Notes: a model not told the origin generated them from the sequence alone. A stretch of 64,000 bases of DNA from Aquibacillus halophilus (GCF_009649745.1 NZ_WJNG01000005.1:186001-250000), one strand, 5' to 3'. Positions 54,276 to 64,000 are shown, numbered from the stretch's first letter. Program-made: numbers and translations.

Positions 54276-55154
54276 TTAACCTACCTTATTCATCCATCGC
54301 GAAATATTTTTTAGCTCAAGTTCTTCTAATTTCCGAGAAACTTTTTCGTTATTTATCCTCCAAATGGCATCTTCTACTGAACAAGATACTGGGACCTCGC
54401 AATGGATTTCAGCCAATTTCCGGGATAAATGAAGCATATCAATATTATCTTCAATTTTCTTTTTAATGCCTTTAGATAGTAACTCGATATTGTTCAATAT
54501 CTCTTCAATAGACCCATATTCCTGTAAAAGTTTTAATGCGGTTTTCTCGCCAATTCCTTTTACACCAGGATAATTATCAGAAGGGTCCCCCATCAACCCT
54601 TTTAAATCAATCATTTGATTCGGGGAAATACCTCTTTGTTCAAAAAAAGTATTTTCTTCGTAAACATCATAATTTCCTTGTCCTTTTTTCATAATTGCTA
54701 CCGAAACTCCTGGCTTAACTAGCTGTAAAATATCTTGGTCACCTGTAACAATTAAGACGTTATTTTCCTTACTATATTCATTTGCTAATGTACCAATACA
54801 ATCATCAGCTTCAAAACCCTTTATCCCTACATTTGGAACTTCAAACGCTTCAACTACTTCTTTAATTAAATCAAATTGAGGTATCAATTCAACCGGAGGT
54901 TCACCACGGTTAGACTTGTACTCTTTATATAATTCTGAACGAAAGGTTTTGCTCCCCATATCCCAACAACAAACTACATGGCTGGGGTTGAAAGTTTCAA
55001 TCGAATTTATAAAGTAATTAAGAAATCCAAAGATGCCATTTGTGGGCACACCTTTACTATTTATCATAAAATTTCCGGAATATCCTGTGGCGTAGAATCC
55101 TCTAAATAATAATGCCATTCCATCTACAAGTAAAATTGTATTTTTATTATTCAT
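54276..55154 (-). CDS. ypcP: 5'-3' exonuclease (YpcP/FEN-like)
   Basis: 292-aa flap-endonuclease-type nuclease related to the N-terminal domain of DNA polymerase I. Acidic metal residues lie in ILLVDGMALLFRGFYA, IKGFEADDCIGTLA, VLIVTGDQDILQLV and LKGLMGDPSDNYPGVKGIGEKTA (helix-hairpin-helix). Likely removes RNA primers or flaps during replication and repair. Length normal. Single gene on the minus strand, upstream of sspL. Confidence 0.92.
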   Translation of the reverse strand: MNNKNTILLVDGMALLFRGFYATGYSGNFMINSKGVPTNGIFGFLNYFINSIETFNPSHVVCCWDMGSKTFRSELYKEYKSNRGEPPVELIPQFDLIKEVVEAFEVPNVGIKGFEADDCIGTLANEYSKENNVLIVTGDQDILQLVKPGVSVAIMKKGQGNYDVYEENTFFEQRGISPNQMIDLKGLMGDPSDNYPGVKGIGEKTALKLLQEYGSIEEILNNIELLSKGIKKKIEDNIDMLHLSRKLAEIHCEVPVSCSVEDAIWRINNEKVSRKLEELELKNISRWMNKVG

Positions 55155-55397
55155 AACAAAAACCTTTCTTTCATTTATATTTGGTATTCCTACATAATCT
55201 CACAAATTGTGAAATTAACCAATCTATTTCGACCAATCTAACTTGTTAAATAGTGACATAGAGCTTGTGCTAAAGATGAAAAAGACACTAATACTAGTAT
55301 TTATTTTAGAAAGTGAAAATTATTGTATTAACTATTTGTAGAATCAATAAATTTAGTGTTATATTAAAATTTATTGATAGGATATGGAGTGATCTTG

Positions 55398-55925
55398 ATG
55401 AGTAATGAAAAAGAAATTGCAACATTTGCCGGCGGATGTTTTTGGTGTATGGTAAAACCTTTTGACCAATGGGACGGCATTTATCAAGTAGTATCTGGAT
55501 ATACTGGAGGCCCTGAGGTTTCACCAAGTTATGAACAAGTAAAATCCGGTTCAACAGGACACTATGAAGCTGTTGAAATAAGTTATGATCCGGCAAAAAT
55601 TACCTATGATCAAATTCTCAACTTATATTGGCCACAAATAGATCCTACTGATGATGGTGGACAATTTCATGATCGTGGTCCACAATATCGAACAGCTATT
55701 TTTTATCATACACAGGAACAAAAAGAGAAAGCAGAGGCATCTAGAAATCTCTTAGATGCGAGTACAAAATTCAAACAACCAATCGTTACTAAAATATTAC
55801 CTGCTAAAGATTTTTATCCTGCTGAACAATATCATCAAGACTTTTATAAGAAAAACGAACAGGAATACTTGATTGATCGCGAAAAGTCTGGAAGAGATGA
55901 TTTTATTAAGGATCATTGGAATTAA
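55398..55925 (+). CDS. msrA: Peptide-methionine (S)-S-oxide reductase
   Basis: 175 aa from the ATG at 55398 (MSNEKEIATFAGGCFWCMVK), after GGAGTGATCTTG; an upstream in-frame ATG is less well placed. The catalytic Cys sits in GGCFWC, with GHYEAVEISYDP, the DDGGQFHDRGPQYR substrate region and EQYHQDFYKKN. Reduces oxidised methionine in proteins using thioredoxin. There are no C-terminal recycling cysteines visible. Not fused to msrB. Confidence 0.95.
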   Translation: MSNEKEIATFAGGCFWCMVKPFDQWDGIYQVVSGYTGGPEVSPSYEQVKSGSTGHYEAVEISYDPAKITYDQILNLYWPQIDPTDDGGQFHDRGPQYRTAIFYHTQEQKEKAEASRNLLDASTKFKQPIVTKILPAKDFYPAEQYHQDFYKKNEQEYLIDREKSGRDDFIKDHWN

Positions 55926-56262
55926 GGACTCAATTCTTTTTAGAATAAATTTGTCTTAAAGAAGAGAAATTCCTCTTCACGTGAACCAATGGCTCTATTA
56001 CTCGGTTATATCCAAACACTGTTACTAGCTTAGACAGAATATAGACTCCCACACAGTTCGATTTCTTTGTGTGATGTATTGCTACGAAGTATTCTGCCTA
56101 AGCGGTTCGATAACTGTTGATTATAAAGAGTGAAAAAAAAGAACACAAAGGTACGTCACAATCTATAGATTTTGCATCAAAGACAACAATTAAAGTCTCT
56201 CTTAAGAGTTCAATAGTTAACATAATAATATTACGAGAAACTAAATTCACTTTTCCTACTTC
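55926..56262. other. Intergenic region between msrA and the his operon end
   Basis: About 340 bp of AT-rich sequence. Short frames here lack ribosome sites and family features. No operator or RNA seen. Confidence 0.4.
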
Positions 56263-56290
56263 AATAAAAAGAAGAGCGTCACCACTCTTC
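56263..56290 (-). terminator. His operon terminator overlapping the hisI stop codon
   Basis: On the minus strand GAAGAG-TG pairs with CG-CTCTTC and is followed by TTTTTATT. The upstream arm contains the last codons of hisI and its stop at 56279. Confidence 0.75.
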
Positions 56291-56953
56291 TATCTCGGGA
56301 CGCTCACCTTTGTTATTTCCTTTTTTAGAGAAACGATTACTTAATTCTTTTTTTACATCATTTAATGTGACCCCTTGATCAGCCATAAGTACAAAGCTAT
56401 GGTAAATCAAGTCACTTACTTCATTAATAATTTCTTGTTTGTCTTCATTTTTAGCTGCAATAACAACTTCCCCAGCTTCTTCTATTACTTTCTTACCTAT
56501 TTTATCAATACCTTTTTCAAATAAGTAGTTGGTATAAGAGTTTTCAACCTTTACTTTTTTACGCTCTTCCACTTCGGACATAATAACTTCAAAAATATCC
56601 GAATCTATCTTATGATTAGCTTTATTATCACGAACAGTACCATTTGTTAAATCAATTGATTGATAGAAGCACGTTCTTTCACCAGTATGACAAGCTGGCC
56701 CTTTAGGAATAACACGAATTAAAAGAGTGTCATTATCACAATCCAGTTGAATAGATTGAATTGCTTGAGTATTACCAGAAGTTGCTCCTTTATTCCATAA
56801 TTCTTGTCGTGATCGTGAATAAAACCATGTTTGTTTTGTTTCTATTGATTTTTCAAATGAAGCTTTGTTCATGTATGCTAACATTAATGTCTCATTTGTA
56901 TTGTCATCAACAATGATTGCTGGTATTAATCCTTTAGAGAAGTCCGGCTTCAC
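56279..56953 (-). CDS. hisI: Phosphoribosyl-AMP cyclohydrolase / phosphoribosyl-ATP pyrophosphatase
   Basis: 224-aa bifunctional HisIE for steps 2 and 3 of histidine synthesis. HisI part: [30 protein letters not shown] and the zinc Cys/His segment [14 protein letters not shown]. HisE part from about residue 125: [24 protein letters not shown] with its acidic helix. Overlaps hisF by 20 bp; last gene of the operon, ending inside the terminator. Confidence 0.96.
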   Translation of the reverse strand: MKPDFSKGLIPAIIVDDNTNETLMLAYMNKASFEKSIETKQTWFYSRSRQELWNKGATSGNTQAIQSIQLDCDNDTLLIRVIPKGPACHTGERTCFYQSIDLTNGTVRDNKANHKIDSDIFEVIMSEVEERKKVKVENSYTNYLFEKGIDKIGKKVIEEAGEVVIAAKNEDKQEIINEVSDLIYHSFVLMADQGVTLNDVKKELSNRFSKKGNNKGERPEIEEW

Positions 56954-57701
56954 GAATGTTCACTCCTTGACTTTTACAGTTTTCTTTTACTTCTTCAATA
57001 GAAAACGTATTCTCATGAAAAATAGAGGCAGCTAAAGCCGCTGAGACATCTGTTTTCTTAAAAACTTCTGAGAAATGTTCTGGTTTTCCACAACCACCTG
57101 AAGCAATGACAGGAATTCGAACAGCATCAACAACTGCTTGTGTTAATTCTAAATCAAATCCATCTTTTACTCCATCGGTATCGACACTTGTTAAAAGTAT
57201 TTCACCTGCACCTTTTTGCTCGGCCGTTTGAGCCCATTTTATTGCGTCGATACCAGTATCCTTACTTCCACCATAAGTCATCACATGCCATCCATCATCA
57301 TAAAGCTTTGCATCAATCGCTACCACTATACATTGAGAACCGAAACGGGAAGCAGATTCAGTAATTAGTTCAGGATTTGTAACTGCAGCTGAGTTCATGC
57401 CTACCTTGTCTGCTCCAGCTTTTAATAACCGTGTCACATCGTCAATTGTTCTAACACCACCACCGACGGTAAATGGAACAAACACTTTTTCAGCAGTTTC
57501 TTTGACAATATCAACCATGGTCTGTCTGCCTTCATTTGTTGCAGAAATATCCAAAAATATGATTTCATCAGCTCCGTTTTTCGAGTAAGATGATGCCATA
57601 TCGACAGGATCGCCAAGCTCACGTAAAGAAACAAAATTTGTACCTTTCACAACTTTACCTTCTTTAACATCTAAGCAGGGAATAATGCGTTTGACTATCA
57701 C
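56934..57701 (-). CDS. hisF: Imidazole glycerol phosphate synthase, cyclase subunit
   Basis: 255-aa (beta/alpha)8 barrel. Catalytic Asp in [14 protein letters not shown] and in [15 protein letters not shown]; phosphate loops [11 protein letters not shown] and [10 protein letters not shown]. Works with HisH to make IGP and AICAR. 4-bp overlap with hisA, 20-bp overlap with hisI. Confidence 0.97.
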   Translation of the reverse strand: MIVKRIIPCLDVKEGKVVKGTNFVSLRELGDPVDMASSYSKNGADEIIFLDISATNEGRQTMVDIVKETAEKVFVPFTVGGGVRTIDDVTRLLKAGADKVGMNSAAVTNPELITESASRFGSQCIVVAIDAKLYDDGWHVMTYGGSKDTGIDAIKWAQTAEQKGAGEILLTSVDTDGVKDGFDLELTQAVVDAVRIPVIASGGCGKPEHFSEVFKKTDVSAALAASIFHENTFSIEEVKENCKSQGVNIREAGLL

Positions 57702-58402
57702 TTAGACGCCCCCTTTAATGTCACCTTGCCTTCGTAAATTGCTTTTCCAACAATAGCTTCCTTAATTCCTATTTCCTCAAGTGCCTGTAAATCGGAGTTA
57801 TCTTTAATACCACCAGAAGCAACAATGTTACAGTTTACAGCATTTAATAAGTCCTTTAAAGCAGATAAGTTAGGACCAGTCATTGTTCCATCTCTAGAAA
57901 TATCTGTGAAAACAATTGTTTTCACACCAAATTGTTCCATTTTTTTAGCAAACTCAATATAATTAATCTCTGAAACAGTTTCCCATCCACGTGTAGCTAC
58001 CATTCCGTCCTTAACATCAATCCCTACAACAATATGGTTGGAATAAGCCTGTAAAGCCGCTTTAAGAAAATCCTCATCTTCTATCGCCGCTGTACCTAAA
58101 ACAAGTCGACTAGCACCAGCTTCAACTAATTTCTCTACGGTCTCTAAATTTCGAATTCCACCACCAACTTGAATTGGGACTGTTGATTGTGAACATAACT
58201 TTTTAATCAAATCATATTGCCTTGCTTCCCCATTCCGCGCTCCATCAAGATCCACAATATGAACAATCTCTGCTCCATCTTCAATAAAGGTTGCTAGCTG
58301 AGTTTCTGGGTCACTTCCAACCTGTGTCGTTTTATTAAAGTCCCCCTGGTAAAGTCGGACGCACTTTCCATCAATTAAATCTATTGCAGGCAAAATCTTC
58401 AT
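57698..58402 (-). CDS. hisA: ProFAR isomerase
   Basis: 234-aa barrel related to His[19 protein letters not shown] with the catalytic Asp, [29 protein letters not shown] with the second Asp, [13 protein letters not shown]. Step 4 of histidine synthesis. AGGAGGAAAT ribosome site. A 114-bp gap separates it from hisH. Confidence 0.97.
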   Translation of the reverse strand: MKILPAIDLIDGKCVRLYQGDFNKTTQVGSDPETQLATFIEDGAEIVHIVDLDGARNGEARQYDLIKKLCSQSTVPIQVGGGIRNLETVEKLVEAGASRLVLGTAAIEDEDFLKAALQAYSNHIVVGIDVKDGMVATRGWETVSEINYIEFAKKMEQFGVKTIVFTDISRDGTMTGPNLSALKDLLNAVNCNIVASGGIKDNSDLQALEEIGIKEAIVGKAIYEGKVTLKGASK

Positions 58403-58459
58403 CTTTATTTCCTCCTAGAATCTAAAAAGCATTTCTTTGCTTAGTGTACAGTTTTTTGT

Positions 58460-58489
58460 TAGATACTCTATAGACTTCATTTTGGTCAA
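58460..58489 (-). promoter_or_regulatory. Possible internal his promoter before hisA
   Basis: In the only sizeable gap of the operon, TTGACC and TATCTA are spaced by 18 bp on the minus strand (complement of 58484-58489 and 58460-58465). Weak -10. Confidence 0.3.
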
Positions 58490-58516
58490 CTATCCATTGA
58501 ATAGATGATTGATCTG

Positions 58517-59110
58517 CTATCCGGCTTGAAGAAACGCTTTTAATATCTCTATCCCGACTTCCCCACTTTTTTCTGGATGGAACTGGATACCAAATACATT
58601 ACCCTTTTGGACTATTGCTGGTACATCTGTTCCGTAATCAGTTGTGGCAACCAGAAAATTTGAATTGGTTTTAGCCTCAAATGAATGGACAAAATAAACA
58701 TGTTTATCCTGAAAAGATTTAAATGGTTTATTATCAATTGTTATATTAAGCGCATTCCAGCCGATATGTGGGAGCAAATAGTCTGTTTTTATTTTTTCTA
58801 CCGTACCAGGAATTATATCCAAACCACTTGAAATGCCACCCTCGTATCCTTCGGTAAATAGAAGCTGCATCCCAAGACAAATACCTAAAAATGGTTTTTC
58901 TTTTGCTAAACGCTGTAAAGGTTCCCTAAGGCCTCTATCATCAATTTCTTGGACAGCTGCTTGAAAAGATCCAACCCCTGGCAAAATTATATGTGTTGCT
59001 TGCTCTAAGTCATCGAGTTTATCAGTTAACAGAACATCATAACCTAATCGCCTAAAAGCAGTCGAAACACTTGCCACATTACCCATTCCATAATCAACAA
59101 TGGCTATCAT
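58517..59110 (-). CDS. hisH: Imidazole glycerol phosphate synthase, glutaminase subunit
   Basis: 197-aa class I glutamine amidotransferase supplying ammonia to HisF. Nucleophile in [10 protein letters not shown], catalytic His-Pro-Glu in [15 protein letters not shown]-terminal [14 protein letters not shown]. Overlaps hisB by 4 bp. Confidence 0.97.
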   Translation of the reverse strand: MIAIVDYGMGNVASVSTAFRRLGYDVLLTDKLDDLEQATHIILPGVGSFQAAVQEIDDRGLREPLQRLAKEKPFLGICLGMQLLFTEGYEGGISSGLDIIPGTVEKIKTDYLLPHIGWNALNITIDNKPFKSFQDKHVYFVHSFEAKTNSNFLVATTDYGTDVPAIVQKGNVFGIQFHPEKSGEVGIEILKAFLQAG

Positions 59111-59694
59111 TCAATTAACCCCTTTGTTGAATTAACCCCTTTAATATCAGGATTAATACGAATAGCTTCAGACAAAGCACGACCAAGCGCTTTAAATATC
59201 GATTCAATTTTGTGATGTGTATTTTCACCATATAACACCCTAGCATGCAAGGTAATTCCGGCTTGAAAAGCAAAAGCTTGTAAGAATTCCCTAACAAGTT
59301 CTGTATCGAAATTTCCTAATTTGGGATTTGAAAAGGTTGCGTCAAAAGCTAAAAATGGTCGCCCACTAATATCAAGAGAAACAAATCCTAATGTTTCATC
59401 CATTGGTACATAAGCGGTACCGTATCTATTAATTTGACTTTTATCCCCTAAAGCTTCTTTTAAAAGTTGTCCCAAAACAATTCCAACATCCTCAACGGTG
59501 TGATGACTATCTATGTGCAAATCTCCATCCGCTTTTACTATTAAACCGATGCGGCCATGTCTAGCTAGTAGTTCTAGCATATGATCAAAAAAACCAACAC
59601 CGGTGTTAATGCTAACCTGTTCTCCATTATCTAGATTACAGGACACTTCAATTGATGTTTCATTCGTTTTTCTCGCTTTACTTGCACTTCTCAT
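59107..59694 (-). CDS. hisB: Imidazoleglycerol-phosphate dehydratase
   Basis: 195-aa manganese enzyme (monofunctional form, no phosphatase domain). Metal motifs [24 protein letters not shown] and [16 protein letters not shown]. The phosphatase step is therefore left to HisJ across the divergent promoter. 16 bp after hisD, overlapping hisH. Confidence 0.97.
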   Translation of the reverse strand: MRSASKARKTNETSIEVSCNLDNGEQVSINTGVGFFDHMLELLARHGRIGLIVKADGDLHIDSHHTVEDVGIVLGQLLKEALGDKSQINRYGTAYVPMDETLGFVSLDISGRPFLAFDATFSNPKLGNFDTELVREFLQAFAFQAGITLHARVLYGENTHHKIESIFKALGRALSEAIRINPDIKGVNSTKGLIE

Positions 59695-59710
59695 TAGTTA
59701 ATAACTCCTC

Positions 59711-61006
59711 TCAGCTACTTTCATCATTTTTGTTGATTCTTTTTTGAACTGCTCTTGCATGACCAGCAAGTTGTTCTTCCATTGCAATATTAACAACATG
59801 TGAAGAGGCCTGTTTTAAAGCATTCTCTGAATAGTATAAGAATGTTGTCTTTTTTAAAAAATCATCAACGGACAATCCTGATGAAAATCTTGCCGTTCCT
59901 GACGTAGGTAGTACATGGTTAGGACCAGCATAGTAATCTCCTAGTGCTTCTGGAGTATAATTCCCCAAAAATACTGACCCCGCATTTTTCACTTTACCTA
60001 AATAGCTGAGGGGATCGACTAATTGTATTTCCAAATGTTCAGGAGCAAGTAAATTCACAAGTTCAAAAGCTTTATCTATATCTTTTACAAGCACTACGGC
60101 GCTTTTCACTTTTAAAGCACTTTCCGCAATCTCTCTTCTTGGTAAAATAGCACACTGTTTTTCAACCTCAACAATTGTTTGTTTAATAAGCGCTTCTGAA
60201 GTTGAAAAAAGAAATGCCCGAGCGTTTTTGTCATGTTCTGCTTGTGCAATCAAATCTGATGCAATGTACTCAGGTCTAGCAGATCGATCCGCGATAATTG
60301 CTACTTCAGAAGGACCAGCAATCATATCAATTCCGACATCTCCAAAAACTAAAGATTTAGCCGCGGCCACATAAGCATTACCAGGACCAACAATTTTATC
60401 AACCGTAGGGATTGTTTCTGTACCATATGCAATAGAAGCTATTGCCTGAATCCCACCAATTTTATATATTGTTGTTACCCCTGCAATATCAGCAGCCACA
60501 GATAAAATTGGGGCAATGCTCTCTCCATTTCGGGCAGGTGTCACCATAATAACCTCTTCCACACCAGCTAATACAGCTGGGATAGCATTCATTAGTACAG
60601 AAGAAGGGTAACAAGCGGTGCCACCAGGTACATAGATACCAACACGTTCAATTGGGCGAAATAATTGTCCTGATATGATTTCATCATTTACATCCATAAA
60701 ACGTGAGCTCTGCAATTGTTTACTATGAAAACTTCTTATATTATCTGCTGCTTTTTTTAATGAATCAATTGTTTCATTAGAGACCTGGTTCCAAGCATCC
60801 AAGCGTTCTTCTTTGGTAACTTCCCATCTTTTAGGAACACCACCGTCAAACTTCTTAACATATTTTTTTAATGCTTCGTCTCCATTAGCACGGATGTCAT
60901 CAATGATTTTTCTAGCAATCTCGAGTACTTCTTTATCCGCTTGGTTACTTTTCTTTTTAGGAAGGAAAGTTTCAACAAAGGACTCCGATGAATAGTTTGG
61001 TATCAT
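59711..61006 (-). CDS. hisD: Histidinol dehydrogenase
   Basis: 431-aa zinc, NAD-dependent enzyme for the last two oxidations to histidine. PGGTACYPSSVLMNAIPA, GGIQAIASIAYGTET, KIVGPGNAYVAAAK, AGPSEVAIIAD, DLIAQAEHDKNA and GPNHVLPTSGTARFSSGLSV are all present. 4-bp overlap with hisG. Confidence 0.97.
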   Translation of the reverse strand: MIPNYSSESFVETFLPKKKSNQADKEVLEIARKIIDDIRANGDEALKKYVKKFDGGVPKRWEVTKEERLDAWNQVSNETIDSLKKAADNIRSFHSKQLQSSRFMDVNDEIISGQLFRPIERVGIYVPGGTACYPSSVLMNAIPAVLAGVEEVIMVTPARNGESIAPILSVAADIAGVTTIYKIGGIQAIASIAYGTETIPTVDKIVGPGNAYVAAAKSLVFGDVGIDMIAGPSEVAIIADRSARPEYIASDLIAQAEHDKNARAFLFSTSEALIKQTIVEVEKQCAILPRREIAESALKVKSAVVLVKDIDKAFELVNLLAPEHLEIQLVDPLSYLGKVKNAGSVFLGNYTPEALGDYYAGPNHVLPTSGTARFSSGLSVDDFLKKTTFLYYSENALKQASSHVVNIAMEEQLAGHARAVQKRINKNDESS

Positions 61007-61623
61007 CTTACTACCTCCCCTTTTTGAAAGGACTTGATAACTGGAGCCAACAAATCCCTTTTAATTTTTAAAGAAGAACGATTCGCAATACATCTTGCAC
61101 TAAATTCAAAAAACTCTTCTTTAACTACTAAACCATTTTCCTTCAAGGTATTTCCTGTTTCAACAATGTCTACAATACCATCAGCCAATCCTAGAATAGG
61201 AGCTAATTCTACGGAACCTTCTAGCTTAACAATATCTACGGATTCTCCTTTTTTACGGAAAAATTCTTTCGTAATATTAGGATATTTACTAGCAATTCTC
61301 CTTTTTCGAGCTGGCCAATCCTTACCCTTTTCCGTCGCAAGAGCCATTCGACAGTTACCAAAAGGTAAAGGAAGAAGGTTATATACATCTGGTTGAAACT
61401 CAGCAAGAATATCTTCTCCGACAATCCCTAAATCAGCTATTCCATGCTCAACATAAGTTGTAACATCAACACCTTTGGCAAAAACGAATTGAAATTCATC
61501 GGTCTCCACCCGGAGTTTTCTTCCTTTATTTATTAAAGGTTCAACATCATAAGATAGTGACTGAAAAAATTCTATGAATTGGTTTTCTAACCTTCCCTTT
61601 GTTAAAGCAATGCACGGTTTCAT
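61003..61623 (-). CDS. hisG: ATP phosphoribosyltransferase, short catalytic subunit
   Basis: 206-aa short HisG, lacking the C-terminal ACT-like regulatory domain of the long form. ALTKGRLENQFIEF start, GIADLGIVGEDIL, and the PRPP loop ILGLADGIVDIVETGNTLKENGL. It needs HisZ, encoded just upstream with a 4-bp overlap, forming the hetero-octameric HisGZ enzyme that starts histidine synthesis. Confidence 0.97.
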   Translation of the reverse strand: MKPCIALTKGRLENQFIEFFQSLSYDVEPLINKGRKLRVETDEFQFVFAKGVDVTTYVEHGIADLGIVGEDILAEFQPDVYNLLPLPFGNCRMALATEKGKDWPARKRRIASKYPNITKEFFRKKGESVDIVKLEGSVELAPILGLADGIVDIVETGNTLKENGLVVKEEFFEFSARCIANRSSLKIKRDLLAPVIKSFQKGEVVR

Positions 61624-62738
61624 TTTTCAACCACCCTGTAATTGTTATCGTCTTTTACTATTTGGATTACCTTATCAAACTCATCACTGTTTACCAGTTC
61701 ATACTTAATATCTACTATACAATTAGAATAGGATTGACGAATCGTTTCAGCATACACGTGAGATTCTTCAGAAGCTAAAATACATATTTTTTCGTATTGG
61801 TCAGTTATGTCAAGTTTTTCTGATAATACATCAACATCGAAAGCTAATCCAACTGCAGAAATTCTTTCATTGAATTGTTCATAGAGTTTGTCATACCTAC
61901 CACCTGAGAAACAGGTAGCGCCATTGTCTTTTAAGAAGCCCCTAAACATCGTTCCACAATAATAGGGTAGATTTTTCACTCTGCCTAGGTCTACAAGAAC
62001 ATCTTCTACCCCAGATTCCTTTAACAGTGATGCCAATTGTTTAATGTGTTGGATTATTTCTAGCAGTCGATCATTATCTTTCCAATGTTTTTCATAATAT
62101 TCGATTATATCGAATGAACCAAAAGCATCAACCAATTCGGTCAATTGTCCTGCAATCTCTTTATTATCCGAAGCAATCTGATACACTTCATCTTTTCGTT
62201 TATCATGCATGGCTATTCTTAATTTTTCTAACTCTATTTCGTCTAACTGTAAAGGCGCTGTCAACTCATCGAATATCCCTGTATGACCTAACTCGATTAA
62301 ATAACTATCTATTTGTAGTTCCTTCAAATAGGAAACTGCTGTAAGAAGACATTCACTTTCGCCTAAAAAAGTCGGCGTATGAACTACTTCAATTCCAGCT
62401 TGCCTACTCTCAATTCCATCCTTATCACTACGAAACACAGAACCCTGATACGACCATTTTAATTGAGAGGGGTGTTGATTGACCAAAGCACGCGCAATGG
62501 CTGTAGTCCAATCAGGACGAAGTACTTCTATTTCTCCTTCCTTACTAAACCATTTCAACATGTTTCTTAAATCCATTCCTGCATGTTTATTTGTAAAGGT
62601 ATTTGCATATTCAACTACTGGAGTTGATATTTGTTTATAATTTCTATTGAATGTAATTTTCCGAAATAACTCATATGCCCGTGATCGATTATTTAGTCTG
62701 TTACCAATTTCATCTTGACTACCTGCAGGTAAAAACAT
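61620..62738 (-). CDS. hisZ: ATP phosphoribosyltransferase regulatory subunit
   Basis: 372 aa from the ATG at 62738 (MFLPAGSQDEIGNRLNNRSR), placed behind AGGAAGTG. The ATG at 62759 lacks a good ribosome site. It is a HisRS-like catalytic fold without aminoacylation (LRPDWTTAIARALVNQHPSQ, VFRSDKDGIESRQAGIEVVH, CFSGGRYDKLYEQF). It brings histidine feedback to HisG. First gene of the his operon; no T-box seen upstream, only a short hairpin. Confidence 0.92.
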   Translation of the reverse strand: MFLPAGSQDEIGNRLNNRSRAYELFRKITFNRNYKQISTPVVEYANTFTNKHAGMDLRNMLKWFSKEGEIEVLRPDWTTAIARALVNQHPSQLKWSYQGSVFRSDKDGIESRQAGIEVVHTPTFLGESECLLTAVSYLKELQIDSYLIELGHTGIFDELTAPLQLDEIELEKLRIAMHDKRKDEVYQIASDNKEIAGQLTELVDAFGSFDIIEYYEKHWKDNDRLLEIIQHIKQLASLLKESGVEDVLVDLGRVKNLPYYCGTMFRGFLKDNGATCFSGGRYDKLYEQFNERISAVGLAFDVDVLSEKLDITDQYEKICILASEESHVYAETIRQSYSNCIVDIKYELVNSDEFDKVIQIVKDDNNYRVVEK

Positions 62739-62818
62739 ATTCCTTACACTTCCTGACATTTTAGATTCTTTAGCACACTACCACTTTACTTCGGTAAAGC
62801 ATTTTATGTATGTATTGA

Positions 62819-62847
62819 ATTTAACACAATTTAGACTTTTAAGTCAA
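62819..62847 (-). promoter_or_regulatory. Promoter of the his operon
   Basis: On the minus strand TTGACT (complement of 62842-62847), 17 bp, then TTAAAT (complement of 62819-62824). The leader then holds a short CTTTAC/GTAAAG hairpin near 62787-62802. No attenuator or T-box is visible, so a DNA-binding repressor is more likely. Confidence 0.55.
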
Positions 62848-62908
62848 CATCCTTCTTTAATTTTTGTTCTATTAAGACTATTATAGTAAAGAGAAAGGAG
62901 AATATCTA

Positions 62909-63742
62909 ATGAATACAATCGGTGATTTCCATGTACACACTAATTTCTGTCCTCACGGATCCGATGATTCGATGGAGTCTTATGTTCTTGCTGCTATAAA
63001 GAGTGGGTTAAAGCATTTAACATTTACTGAACATGCTCCTTTACCGAAAAACTTTATAGACCCAACGCCTGAGAAAGATAGTGCAATGCGCTGGGAAGAT
63101 ATTAATAAATACTTTGATGAGGCTAATCGGCTTAAGCATTTATACAAGGATGACTTAACCATAAATGTTGGGTTTGAAATAGATTATATTGAGGGATTTG
63201 AAAAAGAATCAATAGAGATCCTAAACAAATTTGGAAATCAAATTGATGATGCTATTCTGTCCGTACATATGTTGATAGCACCTAATGGAGAATTTGTGTG
63301 TATCGATTACAGCATGGGCGAATTTGAACGGATTGTTGATCTATTTGGTTCAGTTGATGCCGTATATAGCAAATATTATGAGACCTTAAAAAATGCTTTA
63401 TATTCGGATTTAGGAGAATTTAAACCAATACGAATTGGACATATAACGCTAATTGAGAAATTTTCAAAAGTATTTAAATCAAGTACTAGCTTTGAAGATG
63501 AAATAATTTCAATATTAAGCATTATAAAAGAACTTGGGTACGAACTAGACGCAAATGCAGCAGGTTTTTTCAAAGAATATTACCAATCAAGTTATCCTAG
63601 CCCTGCAATTTTAGCAATCGCAGAAGAAATGGGTATTCCTCTCATTTTTGGCTCTGATAGTCATACTTCACACCATATAGCAAGAGGAATTGATCTTCTA
63701 CCTATAACATTTAGTTCGCCTAAAAAACTGAAAAATGACTGA
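62909..63742 (+). CDS. hisJ: Histidinol-phosphatase (PHP family)
   Basis: 277-aa PHP-domain phosphatase. Metal ligands: GDFHVHTNFCPHG, FTEHAPLP, VGFEIDYIEGFE, LSVHML, IGHITLIEKF and FGSDSHTSHHIARG. It supplies the step missing from the monofunctional HisB. Divergent from hisZ, with AGAAAGGAGAA ribosome site and its own terminator. hisC is not in the window. Confidence 0.93.
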   Translation: MNTIGDFHVHTNFCPHGSDDSMESYVLAAIKSGLKHLTFTEHAPLPKNFIDPTPEKDSAMRWEDINKYFDEANRLKHLYKDDLTINVGFEIDYIEGFEKESIEILNKFGNQIDDAILSVHMLIAPNGEFVCIDYSMGEFERIVDLFGSVDAVYSKYYETLKNALYSDLGEFKPIRIGHITLIEKFSKVFKSSTSFEDEIISILSIIKELGYELDANAAGFFKEYYQSSYPSPAILAIAEEMGIPLIFGSDSHTSHHIARGIDLLPITFSSPKKLKND

Positions 63743-63756
63743 AAATGTTGCACACA

Positions 63757-63792
63757 CAAAAATACTAGTAGTTTAACTACTAGTATTTTTGT
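63757..63792. terminator. Terminator after hisJ
   Basis: AAAAATACTAGTAGTT and AACTACTAGTATTTTT give a near-continuous palindrome with A and T tracts on both sides. It is bidirectional and shared with the convergent gene at the right edge. Confidence 0.85.
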
Positions 63793-63806
63793 ATGCTTAG
63801 TATTGG

Positions 63807-64000
63807 TTAACTATTTACTCTTTCTAACTCTTGGGATGCATTTTCCAGTTCTTCAACATTGATGTCATTAGATAATAAATGCTTTAACCCATCGTAATAT
63901 TGATTCACACTGCTCTTTGCTTTGTTCTTAATATCTTCAGTTAATTGTTCCCACTGACTTATATAATTAGTTATTACTAATTCCTTTTTCTCTTTTAAAT
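63807..64000 (-). CDS. C-terminal end of an unidentified protein (cut by the window edge)
   Basis: The last 63 or so codons read LKEKKELVITNYISQWEQLT, EDIKNKAKSSVNQYYDGLKH and so on to LERVNS. Hydrophilic, strongly helical, coiled-coil-like, no cysteine. Stop TAA at 63807-63809. Family not recognisable from this fragment. Confidence 0.6.
   Translation of the reverse strand, partial: LKEKKELVITNYISQWEQLTEDIKNKAKSSVNQYYDGLKHLLSNDINVEELENASQELERVNS

Noticed and set aside
56117-56344. 75-aa plus-strand frame overlapping the end of hisI
   Set aside because: Antisense to hisI and its terminator, no ribosome site.
62760-62908. T-box or other leader for the his operon
   Set aside because: No GGTGG-type T-box core or terminator. 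Only a 6-bp hairpin is present.

Overview
The window is a low-GC Gram-positive chromosome segment from a spore-forming member of the Bacillaceae. The evidence is a typical Bacillus gene set with AGGAGG-type ribosome sites: sspL (spore SASP), a csgA-like spore gene, lysine and T-box leaders, CodY- and GltC-type operators, yqhV, yqxD, cvfB, ypcP and a manganese pyrophosphatase. The overall style resembles Oceanobacillus/Virgibacillus relatives; the genus is inference. No tRNA, rRNA, prophage or CRISPR array was found.

Layout. 1-2052: a thiolase/3-hydroxyacyl-CoA dehydrogenase pair with a FadR-like operator and a near-cre site. 2244-3919: base-excision pair nfo-fpg. 4025-6493: a nucleotidyltransferase gene broken by a tnpB-only IS200/IS605-type element whose ends can be placed exactly (4217-5740). 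6562-8833: glgC-glgD. 9249-14791: yqhV, a lysine riboswitch with dapA, a csgA-like gene, an M20 peptidase, two Bacillaceae intergenic repeats, cvfB and yqxD. 15084-23958: vanZ, Fe-ADH, a Gly/Pro/Tyr-rich repeat protein, a DinB/YfiT gene with a perfect CodY box, an EamA transporter, rhodanese-cysK, uvsE, an AEC transporter and a DEDD exonuclease.

24211-29015 is the most interesting region. It encodes a B-family (ba3-like) heme-copper reductase: subunit IIa, a CuA subunit II, subunit I, a SCO protein, an unknown His/Met-rich membrane protein, a separate lipoprotein with a complete CuA ligand set, and a tiny twin-CX3C protein. Subunit I keeps all heme and CuB histidines, but the position of the cross-linked active-site tyrosine is asparagine. 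That raises the possibility that the complex is a nitric oxide reductase or another non-canonical enzyme rather than an ordinary oxidase.

29697-45297 is mostly amino-acid metabolism and transport: ilvA, add, an EamA transporter, ppaC, a gamma-glutamylcyclotransferase-like gene, proBA behind a proline T-box, YitT-like and MFS transporters, a luciferase-like flavoenzyme, ilvE, a class V aminotransferase and an amidase. 45465-46657 holds a HEPN-like/CBS fusion with a small membrane protein. 46838-53948 is the glutamate synthase locus with its divergent GltC regulator. 54062-55925 has sspL, ypcP and msrA. 56279-63742 is the histidine operon hisZGDBHAFI(E) and divergent hisJ. The right edge cuts an unidentified gene.
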